Source: Artemia franciscana (lineage: Eukaryota; Arthropoda; Branchiopoda; Anostraca; Artemiidae). Taken from it: a stretch of 64,000 nucleotides of DNA. Of the stretch, positions 1-12,831 are shown one piece after another. Under the pieces are notes generated by a model, which was not told where the DNA came from, searched no databases, and saw only the letters and a program-made list of their open reading frames with translations. The position numbers were made by a program, and so were the translations under genes. The stretch lies in NCBI RefSeq assembly GCF_032884065.1, contig NC_088864.1:23637486-23701485 (forward strand), read 5' to 3'. Each line of letters begins with the position of its first letter. The first letter of the stretch is position 1.

Positions 1-880
1 AAAATAAATGTAATTACAGCTTAAAAATTGGTAAACTTTGATTGTATGGTAGCAACTTTCAAGAATGTTTTTTTTTCATTCTACTTACGGAAAGTGTCTG
101 CGGGACCAGGAACCTTCATGTGGAATCTATGGATCCTGAACCCTAAATTGGTTACAAAAGTCTTACAGGAAAATAAGTAAATTAAGCTTCGTAAATATAT
201 ATTTTTTAAATTTTATCCTCCTCATCTGCTTGCAAAATATTCTTGAGCCCCCCCCCCTGAGACCGATCTATGTATACCTATGACTATGGCTATTGCTGCA
301 AAATAAAAGATATTACACCTTATCAAAGCAACAATAAATTTTTACTCTTTGCCTTTTTACTGCCTCTTTTCCTGAGCTTCTTATATTATTTTCCTAACTT
401 AGTTGTTTCTTTTATTTTGGCCATTGCCGTCTACAACCTGGTTTGGCTTTCTGGCAGGTTATTTAGTTGTGGTTTCAGACACAGAGTGAATTTGTGTCCA
501 TGAAAAAAATAAATGCTTGGAATGAAATATTAGAAACGCAAGGAAACGAAGGTTTTATACAAACAGACACTACAGAAAACAAAACTAAAAAACACTGGTT
601 AAAAGAGACTATTTAAAAAAAAAAAAAAATGTCGTCCGGCCTGATTAGAGCAAATATTTGTGTTGATTGATTTACAAAATGTTTTCGGGACATGAGTTTA
701 TCTACTATCTGTGCTAAAAAATGAAATTCTTTCGCAGTTCATCTATTATATGGGTTAAAAACGGGAGGCAAACAAAAGATATCAAGAAAGAACAAACCGA
801 ACCAGCATTTTCACTTCATTTAAAGAATTTTATATTTTGAAGAAAAATTGCATAGTGAAACTAACTATCAATTAATTGAA
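1..880. other. AT-rich DNA without recognisable genes
   Basis: Short homopolymers (T at 67-75, C at 249-257, A at 616-629). The 77-codon ORF at 270 is hydrophobic but has no supporting features. Confidence 0.5.
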
Positions 881-889
881 AACAAAAAT

Positions 890-985
890 CAAGAATACGC
901 ATCAGAAGAAGAATACGCATCAGAAAGATATCAGAAGAATACGCATCAGAAAGATAATACGCATCAGAAGAAGAAGAAGAAGAAG
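890..985 (+). repeat. Minisatellite of AAGAATACGCATCAGA
   Basis: About four to five imperfect copies, ending in a short (GAA)n run. It runs straight into the hairpin at 984-1012. Confidence 0.8.
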
Positions 986-1012
986 GCCGCTTAGCAAGAT
1001 GCTAAGCGGCCT
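984..1012. repeat. Perfect 12-bp GC-rich hairpin
   Basis: aggccgcttagc pairs with gctaagcggcct around the loop aagat. It stands out in AT-rich sequence and resembles the GC-rich hairpins at 20525-20544 and 62824-62845 in style, though not in sequence. Confidence 0.8.
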
Positions 1013-1156
1013 ATTACATACAGCCAAAGGATTTTTCCAATTAGGGGAATGTAATACCTACTCTCTTTAAGCAAGCAATAAATGTTTATTTATTTATGCA
1101 CGAGCTTTATCTCGAATGTGGTTCCATATTTCTTCGAGAAATATAATAGCTTTATA

Positions 1157-1186
1157 ATAACAAATAATAATATTATTATTTGTTAT
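1157..1186. repeat. 30-bp perfect AT palindrome
   Basis: ataacaaataataat followed by its exact inverse with no spacer, in a longer run of A/T to ~1260. Confidence 0.75.
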
Positions 1187-1601
1187 AATATTTTTTGTTA
1201 TAATTTTTTTATAATTATTTTTTTTATTATAAGTTAATATAATAACAAAAATAACTTTTTTTGAAAGTTATCATCCTGGGATTTTCTGGTCTGAAAAGCA
1301 ATGTTCTGCTCTTTGCTCATATTTATGAGCATATTTCAAGAGCGTTAATTATATTATTTCCACCCCAGGAGTGGTCGTATCGTTTTAGTATCTATGACGC
1401 ATGCAAAATTGCAAAAGAAACATAAGAAACATAATGCCTAGAGGACAAAAACGTGAATTAACAAGATCTAAGAGCTCATATGGCACTTGTGACGAGGCAA
1501 GAAGAGCTACGAGCCAAGAGCTCATATGGTATGAGCTCTAACACAATTCTAAAAATCAATAGATTGATTTAAAAGGAAAGTCAGAGGCTTAATGCCGGTC
1601 A

Positions 1602-3290
1602 GGATTTAAAATAAGAGCTCTGAGTCACGATGTCCTTCTAAATATCAAAATTCATTAAGATCCGATCACCCACTCGTAAGTTATAAATACTTAATTTTTT
1701 CTAATTTTCTTCTGCCTTTAGCCCCCCAGATGGTCGAATCTAGGAAAACGACTTTATCAAGTCAGTTTGTACAGCTCCCTGACACGCTTGCCAATTTTCA
1801 TCGTCCTAGCACGTCCAGAAACACCAAACTCGCTAAATCACTGAACCCCTCCCCCCAACTCCCCCAAAGAGAGCGAATCCAGTACGGTTACGTCAATCAC
1901 GTATCAAGAACATTTGCTTATTCTATCCACCAAGCTTCATCCCGATTCCTCCACTCCAAGTGTCTTCCAAAATTCCCCTCCCCAACTCCCCCCAATGTCA
2001 AAAGACCTGGTCGGGATTTGAAATAAGAGCTCTGAGACATGAAATAATTTGACAATATCAAATTTCATTAAGATCTAGTCACCCTTTCATAAGTTACAAA
2101 CACCTCAATTTTCAAAATTACCCCCCCCCCCAACTCCGCCAAAGAGAGCATATCTGGTCCGGTTATGTCAGTCGCGTATCTTAGACAGGTTTTTATTCTT
2201 CCCATCCAGTTTCATCCTGATCTCTCCGCTTTAAGTATTTTCTAAGATTTGTGGTCCCCCCCCACTGCCCCCCTCAATGACGCTGGATGCGGTTGAGATT
2301 TAAAATAAGAGATCTGAGTTACGAGGCCCTTCTAAATATGAGGTTTCATGAAGATCCGATCACTCCTTCGTAAGTTAAAAATGCGTCATTTTTTTATAAT
2401 TTTTCATAATTAACCCCCCCCCCTCCCCCAATAGAGCAGATCCGTTCCAATTATGTAAATCACGTATTGAAGACTTCTGCTTATTTTTCCCACCAGTTTT
2501 CATCCTGATCCCTCCAATCTAAGCGTTTTCCATGATTTTAGGTTCCCCCACCCCAAACTCCCCCCAGTGTCACCAGATCCGTTCGGGATTTAAAATAAGA
2601 GCTTTGAGACACGATATCCTTCTAAATATTAAATTTCGTTGAGATCCGATCACCCATTCGTAAGTTAAAAGTACCTCATTGTTTCTAATTTTTCAGAATT
2701 AACCCATCCCCTCCCAACTACCCCAGAGAGAGCGGACCCGTTCCGGTTATGTCAATCGTGTATCTAGGACTTGTGCTTATTTTTCCCACCAAGTTTCATC
2801 CTGATCCCTCCACTCTAAGTGTTTTCCAAGATTTTAGGTTTCTCCCTCCCAACTCCCCCCCTATGTCACCAGATCCGGTCGAGATTTAAAACAAGAGCTC
2901 TGAGACACGATATCCTTTAAAATATCAAATTTCATTTAGATCCAATCACCTGTTCGTAAGTTAAATATGCCTCATTTTTTCTAATTTTTCAGAATACCCC
3001 CCCCCCAACTACCCCAGAGAGAGGGGATCCGTTCTGGTTCTGTCAATCATGTATCTAGGACTTGTGCTTATTTTCCCCATCAAGTTTCATCCCGATCCCT
3101 CCACTCTAAGTGTTTTCCAAGATTTTAGGTTTCCCCCTCCCAACTCCCCCCAGTGTCACCAGGTCCGGTCGGGATTTAAAATAAGAGCTCTGAGACACGA
3201 TATTTTTCTAAATATCAAGTTTCATTGAGACCCGATTACCCGTTCGTAAGTTAAAAAGCCTCATTTTTTCTAATTTTTCAGAATCACATT
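1602..3290 (+). repeat. Tandem array of ~290-bp units
   Basis: Six units begin with a shared gatttaaaataagagctctgag-like motif at about 1602, 2015, 2298, 2591, 2880 and 3172, so the spacing is 283-293 bp for four intervals. The first unit is ~410 bp because it carries ~125 bp not seen in the others (about 1725-1850). Each unit has C-rich tracts (tccccc), 'tttcatcctgatccctccactctaag' and 'gatccgatcaccc'. No coding sense is kept across units. Confidence 0.85.
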
Positions 3291-3379
3291 GCTATATGTC
3301 ACTTGGTTAATACAAAGTGCCATAAAAATTGATCAAAATGAGCGAATTGGACCATCAAATGAGGCAAAGAGGATGACCC

Positions 3380-4860
3380 GAGAAATGTAAATTCACAATG
3401 GGTAAAAATGAACAAACTCGACCACGAAATGTGACAAGACCAATCCGAGCATCTAAGATAAAAGGCATTGAAAAAAATGTCTGAAGGAATGATAAACGAA
3501 AATGAAAAACAAAAAATATGCGGTCAGAATACATGCAACAATTGCAAAGTTTCAAAAACGAAAGTGAAGAACAAAGAAATATGCGGTTAGAAGTTAAGCG
3601 AGAGCGACAATCATAAGGAGCCAAAAACAAAAGAGAAAATCAAAGAAATATGCGGCTAGAAGATTAGTGGCACCGAGAATTACAACAATTCGAAAGTGGC
3701 AGTGAAGAATAAAAAATGAGCTGCTACAAGGCATGCGACAACGAGGATCAGAACGAATCAAAAATAAAAGAGAAGAACAAAGAAATATGCGGCTAGATGA
3801 TATGCGACACCGACTATCACAACGAATAAAAAACGGAAGTGACACCTCATGACTTAAAACTAAAGAATAACGTCATAATTATGGCGATGTGTAATTAGAG
3901 AATCAAACATATAGAAGTTTGCCGTGAAAGTGAAGAAAAGAGAAATACGCTTACAAGACATACGACAAAAAGGATCAGAACGTATCGAAATTGAAACCGG
4001 AGAACGACGAAATATGCATATAGATCACAACGTGCCGAAAATGAAAGTGAACAACGAATAATCATGCGGTAAGAAGGTATACAAAAGCGAGTATCACAAC
4101 GATTCAAAAATGAGAGTGAAGAATAAAGAAATATTAGGTTAGAAGAGCTACGCTGTCTCAATCTTCGACGCGAACAAACTATGGCACAAAACCCAGAACA
4201 AACCTGCAAAGATTGCAGAAACTACACAAACGTTAATTAAAATCCATTGGGACCCTTCAACGCTGTATTTATTCACTGTGGAGCCCTCCATTTTCCTGAG
4301 GAATGAGTGGAAACAAAGGTGATTCAGTTGGAGAGTGTTTCTTGCTTGGTCGAATTGCATTGCCACCTCCATAATTTCTAAATGAATTTCTTTACCTTTT
4401 ATTAAGACCTCACTTGCTCGCTAATTATTTATACAAACAAATCTGAAACTTGAAATCATGTTTCGCTTTAGGTTCATTCAGCGTAGGCAATGATCAAACC
4501 ATCTATAGTCGTAATGTTTTCAGATTCAAAGTAACTGACACATATATCACAAAATCACTTGAGCGGCACATCCATCACAAGCCCCTAAAGGGGATGTTGA
4601 ACCACCTTGATATGGCCAAATGTACTTTTCAACCACGACGAAGCTATTAAGAACCCCTTGCACATCCTTTAAATTATAGGATCTCTCGTAACCCAGGACA
4701 TCTCTTGAAAGAAATATTACGAGGCATAAACAGCTATACCAAAAATTACATGAAAATGCAACAGATGGAGAATGACTTCAATCAACGTGCTGCTTCACTT
4801 GGACAACAGCCTCGGTTAGAAGACAAGCGACAATGAGAATCAATATGTACAAGCCTGCCG
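3380..4860 (+). pseudogene. Decayed Helitron-type protein: Arg-rich repeats and N-terminal motif
   Basis: About ten copies of a ~69-bp unit (3390-4175) translate on the plus strand as ESEEQRNMRLE...R..QR(I)KN, with stops and frame changes. Such ESPEQR-type arrays precede the Rep/helicase of many Helitron proteins. Downstream, 4245-4305 reads NPLGPFNAVFIHCGALHFP, matching the 'GPMNV.C..CGA.HF' motif of these proteins. ILRGINSYTKNYMKMQQME near 4710-4770 fits the following region. The ORFs on the opposite strand here are shadows. No intact Rep or helicase motif is present. Confidence 0.55.
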
Positions 4861-5004
4861 CGTTGCGGGACCGGGGACCGGCGATGAAGCCGCCAATCTC
4901 CCGGTACCGTTATATAATATACTTTATATCACAGGATCTTAAGCCCCAGTACCGTAAATACTTGCACAAATCTTGGAAGTATGAGTTTCCCATCCATCTC
5001 CTCC

Positions 5005-5025
5005 CCTGTTATTTAAGATAACAGG
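5005..5025. repeat. Short hairpin downstream of the Helitron remnant
   Basis: cctgttat and ataacagg form a perfect 8-bp stem with a 5-base loop. Helitron 3' ends carry such hairpins, but no CTRR end is seen at the right distance, so the link is weak. Confidence 0.35.
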
Positions 5026-5029
5026 TAGC

Positions 5030-6000
5030 CTGCTGTGTACAGTGATATGACTTTAGACAAGTCTTGTGTTGCGCTTGATAATCGATACTGACTGATATTA
5101 AGTGTTAATAAAAAAGTTCTTTCCTGAGGGAAGTAAAACACGGAATCAAAACTGAAAGCGAAAATAGATTATTTCGTCTCAGCCTATGCAAGATATTTTC
5201 CACTGTCTTCTGTCTCCCTCTGACTCAAGAGGGAGTTAGAAGATTTATGTCTGTTTTGTATAATTGAGTAAAACTATCGCTTTGCTGAAGCTATTCCTAC
5301 TTTTGTTAACAACTCCCTACGGCACCAACTGCCAGAAGCCAACACAATTGCGAACGCTCCTCTTCCAGCCAGTGTTAGGATGTCCGATCAGCGTTAGGAC
5401 TAAAGACTAACATCAGGATTTTACATGAAAGCTTGGAATTTTTCGTACTATGGGCATAAGTAAATGTTTTTGGAGTTTATGTTAGGTTTTTTTAGTTCTT
5501 TATTTTAAATTAATTATAAAAAAAATCTCTCCTAAAGACTTTTTTTGTAAATTAGTTGTTGTCCATTTTTGATCGCCAAAGTCTTATTATTAAAAAAAGA
5601 AAATTCCTCCAGTTTTCTGGTTTTTGGTTAAAGAACTAATATTTTGGATTTTCATTTAAAGACTGAAGTTTCATAAAGTGATCAGAGCGTTCTATCTGAT
5701 TTCATTTAAAAGAACTATTGTATAAATGTCTTTCAATTTGAAACAAAGGTTTTGATTGGTTACTGAACTAAGATTTTTAGTCAACAGTAACTTATAGATA
5801 ATATACCCGAGAGAATTTCTCTGAGAAAAGGTTCAAAAGATTACGTACCAATGAAAATAGAATAAAAGAATAAATATGAAGCAGATGAATGACTTAGGAA
5901 ATGAAGAGAAGAATGCTCTCTTTACTTTTGACACTAAACTCTTTTTTTATTCTGAAAAAAGTATTAGCGAGGTTTGGTTTGAAAAGTGGTCATTCTAAAA
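5030..6000. other. Intergenic, nothing recognised
   Basis: AT-rich, no repeats obvious by eye, and no coding sense. Confidence 0.45.
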
Positions 6001-6740
6001 ACTTGGATGCACATAATAACTTTTAATTCAGTTTCATATCCTTTTCAGAACTCCTGGAAGTTTAAACTTAATGCGCTACCCGTTCTTGAACTATTTCACC
6101 TACGCTCTTTGTGCAACCTGGATTTAAATACATGTCTTACGATTTATTTAAATACTCCTCCCAGTGGTCCCTGAAAATTTTGACTTAATACCACTCCCGT
6201 TCCGGAGATATTGCACATGACATTTAACAGCATGGATCCAAATACTACATTATGTTTAACGTTTATCACAACACCACCTTCAATATTCCTTGAGAGTTTC
6301 AACTAAGTATCATCAGCCGTCCATTGGATATTGCAAATGTGCCCTTTTGAGAAGTGAGATGAATATAGTGTCTCTTGACCAAGGTCATCATACCTCTCTG
6401 AAACTTTCAACTTAATGCACTTCACTGCTCCAACAATATTGCAGACTTTTTATTTTGACACACTGGATGCTAATGCTGTTTTTTGGCTTCATTTCTACGC
6501 CTTTCCTGAGATATTGCAGATACTTCCTTTTGACAACCGAGATGCCCATAATCACAGTCAAAATAGGAGAAGCAGTAGTAGTGCCAGGTGTAGTCGCAAT
6601 CGTAAGTACCAGCAGTTGCAGTCGTTAGTAGTTTCAGTAATACACTTAGCTATTTCTTGTAGCTTCTTTGAATCCACCTATGATGAAACATTCCCCCATT
6701 TCCCAATAATAAATTATATACATAAACAAGGGTAAATTGG
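6000..6740 (+). repeat. A-type repeats, diverged
   Basis: Several ~110-150-bp units recognisable by 'gaaagtttcaacttaata', 'ttcctgagatattgca' and 'ccttttgacaacc', ending in a stretch of agcagtagtag-like triplets at 6565-6640. No B-type unit follows here. Confidence 0.65.
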
Positions 6741-7234
6741 ATGAACTATAACCCCAGTCCTAAGGACTACTGGGGGGTGGATAATGCAATTTACAGATGC
6801 ATTGTTATTGGACATTTTAACTGCTCGTTTTGTACTTTATTAGTGTTTTCATTGAGTTCAATATACCCCTAAATACTCTCCAAAATTACACTTCAATACC
6901 CTTAGCATTCTCGGACACACACAAGATCAAATACCGCCTCTCTTCCAATGATAATTCCTGCATCTTAAATTTGGGCAAATTGCATAATTTATATTTATAT
7001 TGCTTGCACCGATTACTGTGGGGATTATAGCATCCTTAAAGGTATAAAAGTTACACCTTTTGAATATTTTGACCAAAATGACTGTTCAAAATTTCTACCA
7101 GTGTTCAGGGAGCATCTAATAAAGACGAGGGGGGCGGATGCCCTCCGGCCATTCTTCAACACTCCCCTCAACATACCCTAAATTTTTCAACTTTACACAC
7201 TAATATACTTTATACTCTGATTTAATAAAAATGA

Positions 7235-8130
7235 AAATTAAATAAACTTTTAATGTACCAAAAATAAAACTGATATTCAATTCAAACTCAAAACGAACAG
7301 AAATTACTAGATATAAGAACTGAAAAATCGTCCCCCTTGTGCCCCAATTATAGCTTGAGTATCATTCGCACTTTATTGAAAGCAATACATATTTTCAAAA
7401 ATTTAGTATATGATTTAAAGTATTCATTCTTAAAGTTTAATTTAGGCACCATTGCTCTATACTTTTAAATAAACTAGAACGAAAAAGAACAATTTAGATA
7501 TAAAACCGTTTTTTTAACATGTATATTTTCTTTCACGTTATCTTAATTGTTAATGGAATTTTATTTTTCATTTATTATAATTTTATTTAACAATTAATTT
7601 TAAAATAGTTTTTTTTTTTATTTGTTATAACATCAATAAAAACGCAACAAAGAAAAGCAATGTCCCATGGTTAATCAAGAGTCAACAACAACAAAAATGG
7701 TACTTTCCTTCGCTTTTCTTTCGTTTTACAAATCCTAAACTGTATGTCATTGAAAATAATATGTATTTTGAACAGTTTAGTTTTGGGCCATATAAAGGAT
7801 TTTTTTTCTAAGAAGGGGGCATGATGTTTTCGTGGGCATGTTTACAAAAAAACACTTTCCAAAACGCATCAAAATTTGTGTATATGCATTTTCGTTGTTA
7901 TTTTTACGAGTCAGACTTAACTATGGAAGGAGGGCCTCGCCTCGCTCGCTCGAAATCACTTTAAATATATGTTGCTTTCAGCAAAGTGCGAATAGTACTC
8001 GTGCTAAAATTCGAGATAAGGGAAATAACTTCCCAGGTCATATATCTCGGAATTTCTATTTGTTTTGTGTGAGTCGAATATCAATGTTATATTTCCTACA
8101 TTATAAGTTCATTATTGATTTCATTTTTAT
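7235..8130. repeat. Large imperfect inverted repeat
   Basis: The left arm at ~7235-7395 and right arm at ~7958-8130 are inverted copies, clearest around tgagtatcattcgcacttta (7350) and its reverse complement near 7975, and around ctcaaaacgaacagaaatta (7290). The ~560-bp spacer is AT-rich and shows nothing. Probably a foldback-type nonautonomous element. Confidence 0.65.
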
Positions 8131-8639
8131 TAAGTCTGATATCTGTTTCTATTAGCTTTGACATCTGTCTTTTAATATATCTTTTCTTACCTACAATTGG
8201 GATATAGGGAGGCAATTTCTCACTTCATATCAAGGAGGCCGACATCTATTAATTTTTGTTCCTTTTGAGTTGAATATCCTAATTTCATTATTGGTTTCAT
8301 TTTTTATAAAATCTAATATCTGTTTCTTTTAACTTTTAGCTCATCGTTCATTATAATTTCTGTTATTTACTTTTTTACTCTGCTCTTGACGTAACTTCGT
8401 TCTTTACGTTTGTCAAAAGAAATTTATTTTTTGAATTTAATCTCTGTTCATTTTTAGTTCGTTTTTGTAAAAATGAAAAAACTTAAGAATAGAAAAAATA
8501 AAAACTTATATGGTCCTTTTATATTAACCCCTTTATAGGTGGCAGTGACCCTTTTATAATTTCCAGTCAGTAAAACAAAAGTAATTTTTGCAATCATGTT
8601 AAACATACTTCATTCTAGATTTATCTTTACATTGAAATC

Positions 8640-10480
8640 AAGTTTCACTAAACTCCTTGACCTGAGTTTGCACGAAATCCTGCACATAGTGTATTTTGAT
8701 TTAGTTCAAGTTTCCCCTCTACATTCTCTCAGATTTTCACCTTTATACCCTTAATATTAATAGTACTAGTTTCCTAGTTGTAGTGGTTATAGTGGGAGCA
8801 TTAATAGAAGCAGTAGTGTCATATTAGTAGTAATAATATCAGTAGCAACAGTAGTATTAATAGCAGTAACAGCATGAACATGTTGCCTTTTGGCCAGTTG
8901 AACATTCCTCTCACGATGCCCTAAAAATTTCAGCCTAATGTGGTAAGCCGCTCCAAAGATATTGCTGATTCGCCCTTGCGACATTCTGTATGCACATACT
9001 ATGTTCTGATTTAGTTCAACTTTAACCCTAATATTTCCTAGAATTTCAATCTTCTCAGCCTTGGCAGTATTCGCTACAGAAGCTGTAGTTGTAGTGGTAG
9101 TAGTGGTAGTAGTAGCAGTAGCAGTGGTAGAAGTAGTTGTTGTTGTTGTTGTAGCAGTAATAGCAGTAGTAAAAGTAGTAGCAGCTGCAGTAGTACTAGC
9201 AGCAGTAATAGTAGCAACGTGCAAATATTGCCCCTTAAGCATTCTCTGAAAATTCAACTTAATACCCTAATCCATTCCTGAGATAAACCCTTTCGACAAT
9301 CTGCTTCACAGAGTGTGTTTTTATTTAGTTCAAAGATTCCCTCTGTATTCTCTCAAACTTTTACCTTCATACCCTTAGTCTTAATGGTACTAGCAACTAG
9401 TATCACAGTAGTAGTGCCAATAGTAGCAGCATTAGTAGCAGTAGCAGTGTTGTATTAGTAGTAGTAGTAGTAGTACCAGTAGTAGCAGCGGTATTAATTA
9501 CAGTAGTAGTAATAGAACTAGCAGCAGTATTAAAAGCATTAGTAGTATGCATATGTTGCCTTTCGGTTAGTTGTACATCCCCTCATGATGTCCTGGAAGT
9601 TTCAGCTTGATATGGTAAGCTGTTCCAAAGATATTACTGGTAAGTCATGTTGACCATTCGTATCCAGGTAGCATGTTTTGATTCAGTTGAACTTTTCCCA
9701 CAACATTTCCTCAAATTTTCATTTCAGTATCCTCAGCCTTGGAAGTACCACTACAGAAGTATTAGTTATAGTGGTTGTAGTGATATAGTGGTACCATTAT
9801 TACTACTACTAGCAGAAGCAGTAATGTTAGCTGGAGTATGAGTGGTAGTTATAGTAGTATAAGTAGTAGTAGTATCGTCTCAATATTGCTTTTTTAGTCT
9901 CGGTCATCTACCTTATCATCCTGAAAGTTCTGAATACTTAGTCATTCCTCCCATATGTACATAACGTGTTTTGATTAAGTTCAGCACTCCCCTCAACATT
10001 CTCTCAGGAGCTTACTGGAAAGCCCTTCGTCTTTTTGGAAAGTAAAGGTCGAGCATACCTAGCTTTTTCAATAACATATACTATATTTAAACAATGGACG
10101 AGTTAACTAACTTTCAGCCTTTGCCCAAAGGGCTCTGAGGGGGACATCCCCAAAGCCATAATTACTGTATCTTTCAACTATGTTGACTCGAACGGCTATC
10201 TTAATATTTTAATTGGATTTATTTGGAGAAATGTTCAGCATAGGAGGAGGAGGTCTGATTGTCCTCCAATCACTTTTGACTCTTAAAAGGGTACAAAAAC
10301 TTTCAATTTCTTATCGAATGCGCTCCTTTCGAAGTTTCTACGACAGCTCCTTCTATGCGAAGTGCCTTGGCGAGAAAAACTAAAATAGTAAACTGTACCC
10401 ACTTCACTATTCACTTAGGCAGTGCAATAGGCCTTTTTCAATGTTTCGATCAGCACTAAGTGGAGGGGGCACGTAAAAGG
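8640..10480 (+). repeat. Composite A-then-B repeat, copy 1
   Basis: 8640-10010: A-type units alternating with long GTA/GCA triplet runs (8785-8875, 9080-9215, 9400-9550, 9780-9880). A bridge with 'gcccttcgtctttttggaaag' starts at ~10020. Then comes a B-type unit (10140-10360) with 'gtcctccaatcacttttgac' and 'cgaagtttctacgac'. The end near 10414-10432 (ttaggcagtgcaataggcct) is a degenerate form of the hairpin that ends copies elsewhere. Long Thr-, Ala- or Val-rich ORFs here are read-through of the triplets. Confidence 0.75.
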
Positions 10481-11082
10481 ACAAGGGAGTAGGGAGTAGC
10501 TATTTTCCCTTCGACTAGTCTTCAAAATACCATTTAACATACAACAAGAGTTTAAACTTAGTACCCTTATCTGTCCCTTGAATATTACTGATAGGCTACG
10601 CTCTGTTGGAAACTATCATGGACATAGGTTCTTTTGATCTCTACGTATTCTTAAACATTCTTCTGATGCCCTAAGCCTTTTTAGAAACCCAGGATTAAAC
10701 CTAACCCCCTTTTCCAATAAAACGAATTACACGTAAGCAAAGGGCAACTCCTAAAACCTAAAGCTCTTGCCCCGGGGCCTTTAGGTGTTTACAATCACGC
10801 AACTTCCTTATTATCAATCAGGCAACTGATATTACTACAATCAGGACTCGAGGAAAACTACAAATTTCACTGTTTTCTCTATTTTATAAATCAATATCTT
10901 CATAAAATGAATAGTATTTTAAAAAATCTTGCAGAACACCACCTGAGATCCAATTAAAATATAATTTTACCGTGACTAGTTGATTAGGACAACGGAAGTG
11001 GAATCGATGTTCTACTGCTTTTCAGTTGATATTTGTGAGAATTGTTACTAGCCGATCCTATAACACAGCTATGCTTTCAATT

Positions 11083-12831
11083 GGATAAAATTAAATAAAA
11101 AAACAAGCTTTTTTAACTGCACGTAAGGAGCGACATTAAAACTTAAAACAAACATAAATTATTCCGTATACGAAAGGGGTTGTCCCATCCGCAACGCCTC
11201 GCTCTTTACGATAAAGTTTGACTCTGTCAAACCTCTACTTTTTAAAATAATAAAAAAAAGTTTAGCGTAAAGAGCGAGGCGTTGCAGATGGGACAAACCC
11301 TTTCATATACGGAATAGTTTCTGTTTGTTTTAAGTTTTAATGTCGCTCGTTACTTGCAGTTAAAAAAATTCTTTTTTTTTGTTTTGTTTAATTTCTGGAC
11401 GTTTTTGAATTAACAAATGTTTAGATTTGGCTCACCGCACATGAATAATTAAAACGAAATTTGCATATTATTTTTTTTTTTGCTAAATGGCTTTCTCATA
11501 GTTTTGGTCGGACGATTTTGATAAAAAAAAGGGTGGTGGAGGAGGCCTATTTTCCCTCCAATTTTTGTTTACTTAAAAATAGAACTAGATTTTTTTATTT
11601 TTTGTACGAACGTTTTTGTAAGTAATAAACATACGTACCTTAATTAACTTACGTAACTAACTTCTATATTTGTGTATTTTCATTACGTATATGAGGGGTT
11701 TCGCCCCCTGGTCAATACCTCGCTCTTTACACTAAAGCTTGAATTTGATCCCAAATCTTTAAGAACGACCCCTGAGTCACAAGGACCGTAGAATAAATGG
11801 TTGAAATTGCTAAAAAAAACTTTAGCGTAAAGAGCAAGGTATTGTGGAGGATACGAGCCCCTTATATACGCAACATTTTTATGTTAGTTTTAAGTTTTAA
11901 TGTTACTCATTACTTCCAGGGGAATTTTCTTTTTCTCATTTTTTTTTTAAACAATACTAGAAAATCCTGCACCCTCTTTACGGAAATTCTCTTCCCTCAT
12001 GATATATTCCTCCATGGAAAGACCTTCCCACGTAACCCCATCCCCCCTCCCATTTTTTTTAGATTGGAATAGCTTATAACAGTTCGTGGTAACAAACTGT
12101 AAGTAAGAATTGACTTGCCTGGGAAAAAAATGTTACTTAGAAAGAAAACAAGAAAGCTAGTTTATATACTGTAGGTAAAATGCCAATTTTTCTAGTAATA
12201 TAGAAGCGGTGAAGTAGGATTTCCAGGGAATACCTGTATGTTTTCAAGAATACTCATTAACAAAGTCAAACATATGTGGAAGAGCAGAAGCCTTGATATA
12301 GGATTTCTAATGATACTAGAAATAATTTTTTAAATAATACTAGAAAATCCTGCACCCCCTTCATGCAAATTCTCGTCCTTCATCATAAATTTATCCACTG
12401 AAAGATCCTAGGTACCCTCCAATTTTTTTGGTCACTTAAAAAGGGCACTAGACCTTTTAATTTCGGTTAGAATGAGCCCTCTCGCGAGATTCTAGGGCCA
12501 CTGGGTGGATGTGATCACCCCTGGAAAAAAAACAACAAAAAAAAAAACGCACCCGTGATCTATCTTGTGGCGAAAAATACAAAATTCCACATTTTTTTAG
12601 AGAGGAGTTTGAAACTTTTACAGTAGGGTTCTCTGATACGTTGAATGTGATGGTGTGTTTTTTGTTAAGATTTTATGACTTGTAGGGAGTTTTCCTCCTA
12701 TTTTCTAAAATAAGGCAAATTTTCTCAGGCTCGTGACTTTTGACGGACAAAATTAAACTGGATGAAACTTGTATATTTAAAATTATCATTATAATGTGAT
12801 TCTTTTGATGTAATTATTGGTATCAAAAATG
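11083..12831 (+). mobile_element. Double-hairpin foldback element, copy 1 (rearranged)
   Basis: Two successive inverted repeats: arms 11098-11218 / 11258-11380 and 11683-11736 / 11819-11872, both with gcgtaaagagcgaggc-like sequence next to the loop. A later part (12340-12831) matches 26880-27690 of copy 2. The segment starting 'actagaaaatcctgcaccc' occurs twice (11955 and 12345), so ~390 bp appear duplicated or inserted between them. A degenerate version of the terminal hairpin is at 12079-12100. The true right end is missing. Confidence 0.7.

Noticed and set aside
1602-3290. CRISPR-like array
   Set aside because: Units are ~290 bp, contiguous and diverged, without short repeats separated by unique spacers.
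3355-4372. Four Cys/Ser/Phe-rich minus-strand ORFs
   Set aside because: They are antisense to the plus-strand Helitron-type repeats, whose translation matches a known motif.
8787-9257. 156-codon Thr/Ala-rich ORF (and Val-rich ORF on the other strand)
   Set aside because: Both are translations of GTA/GCA triplet runs in A-type repeats.
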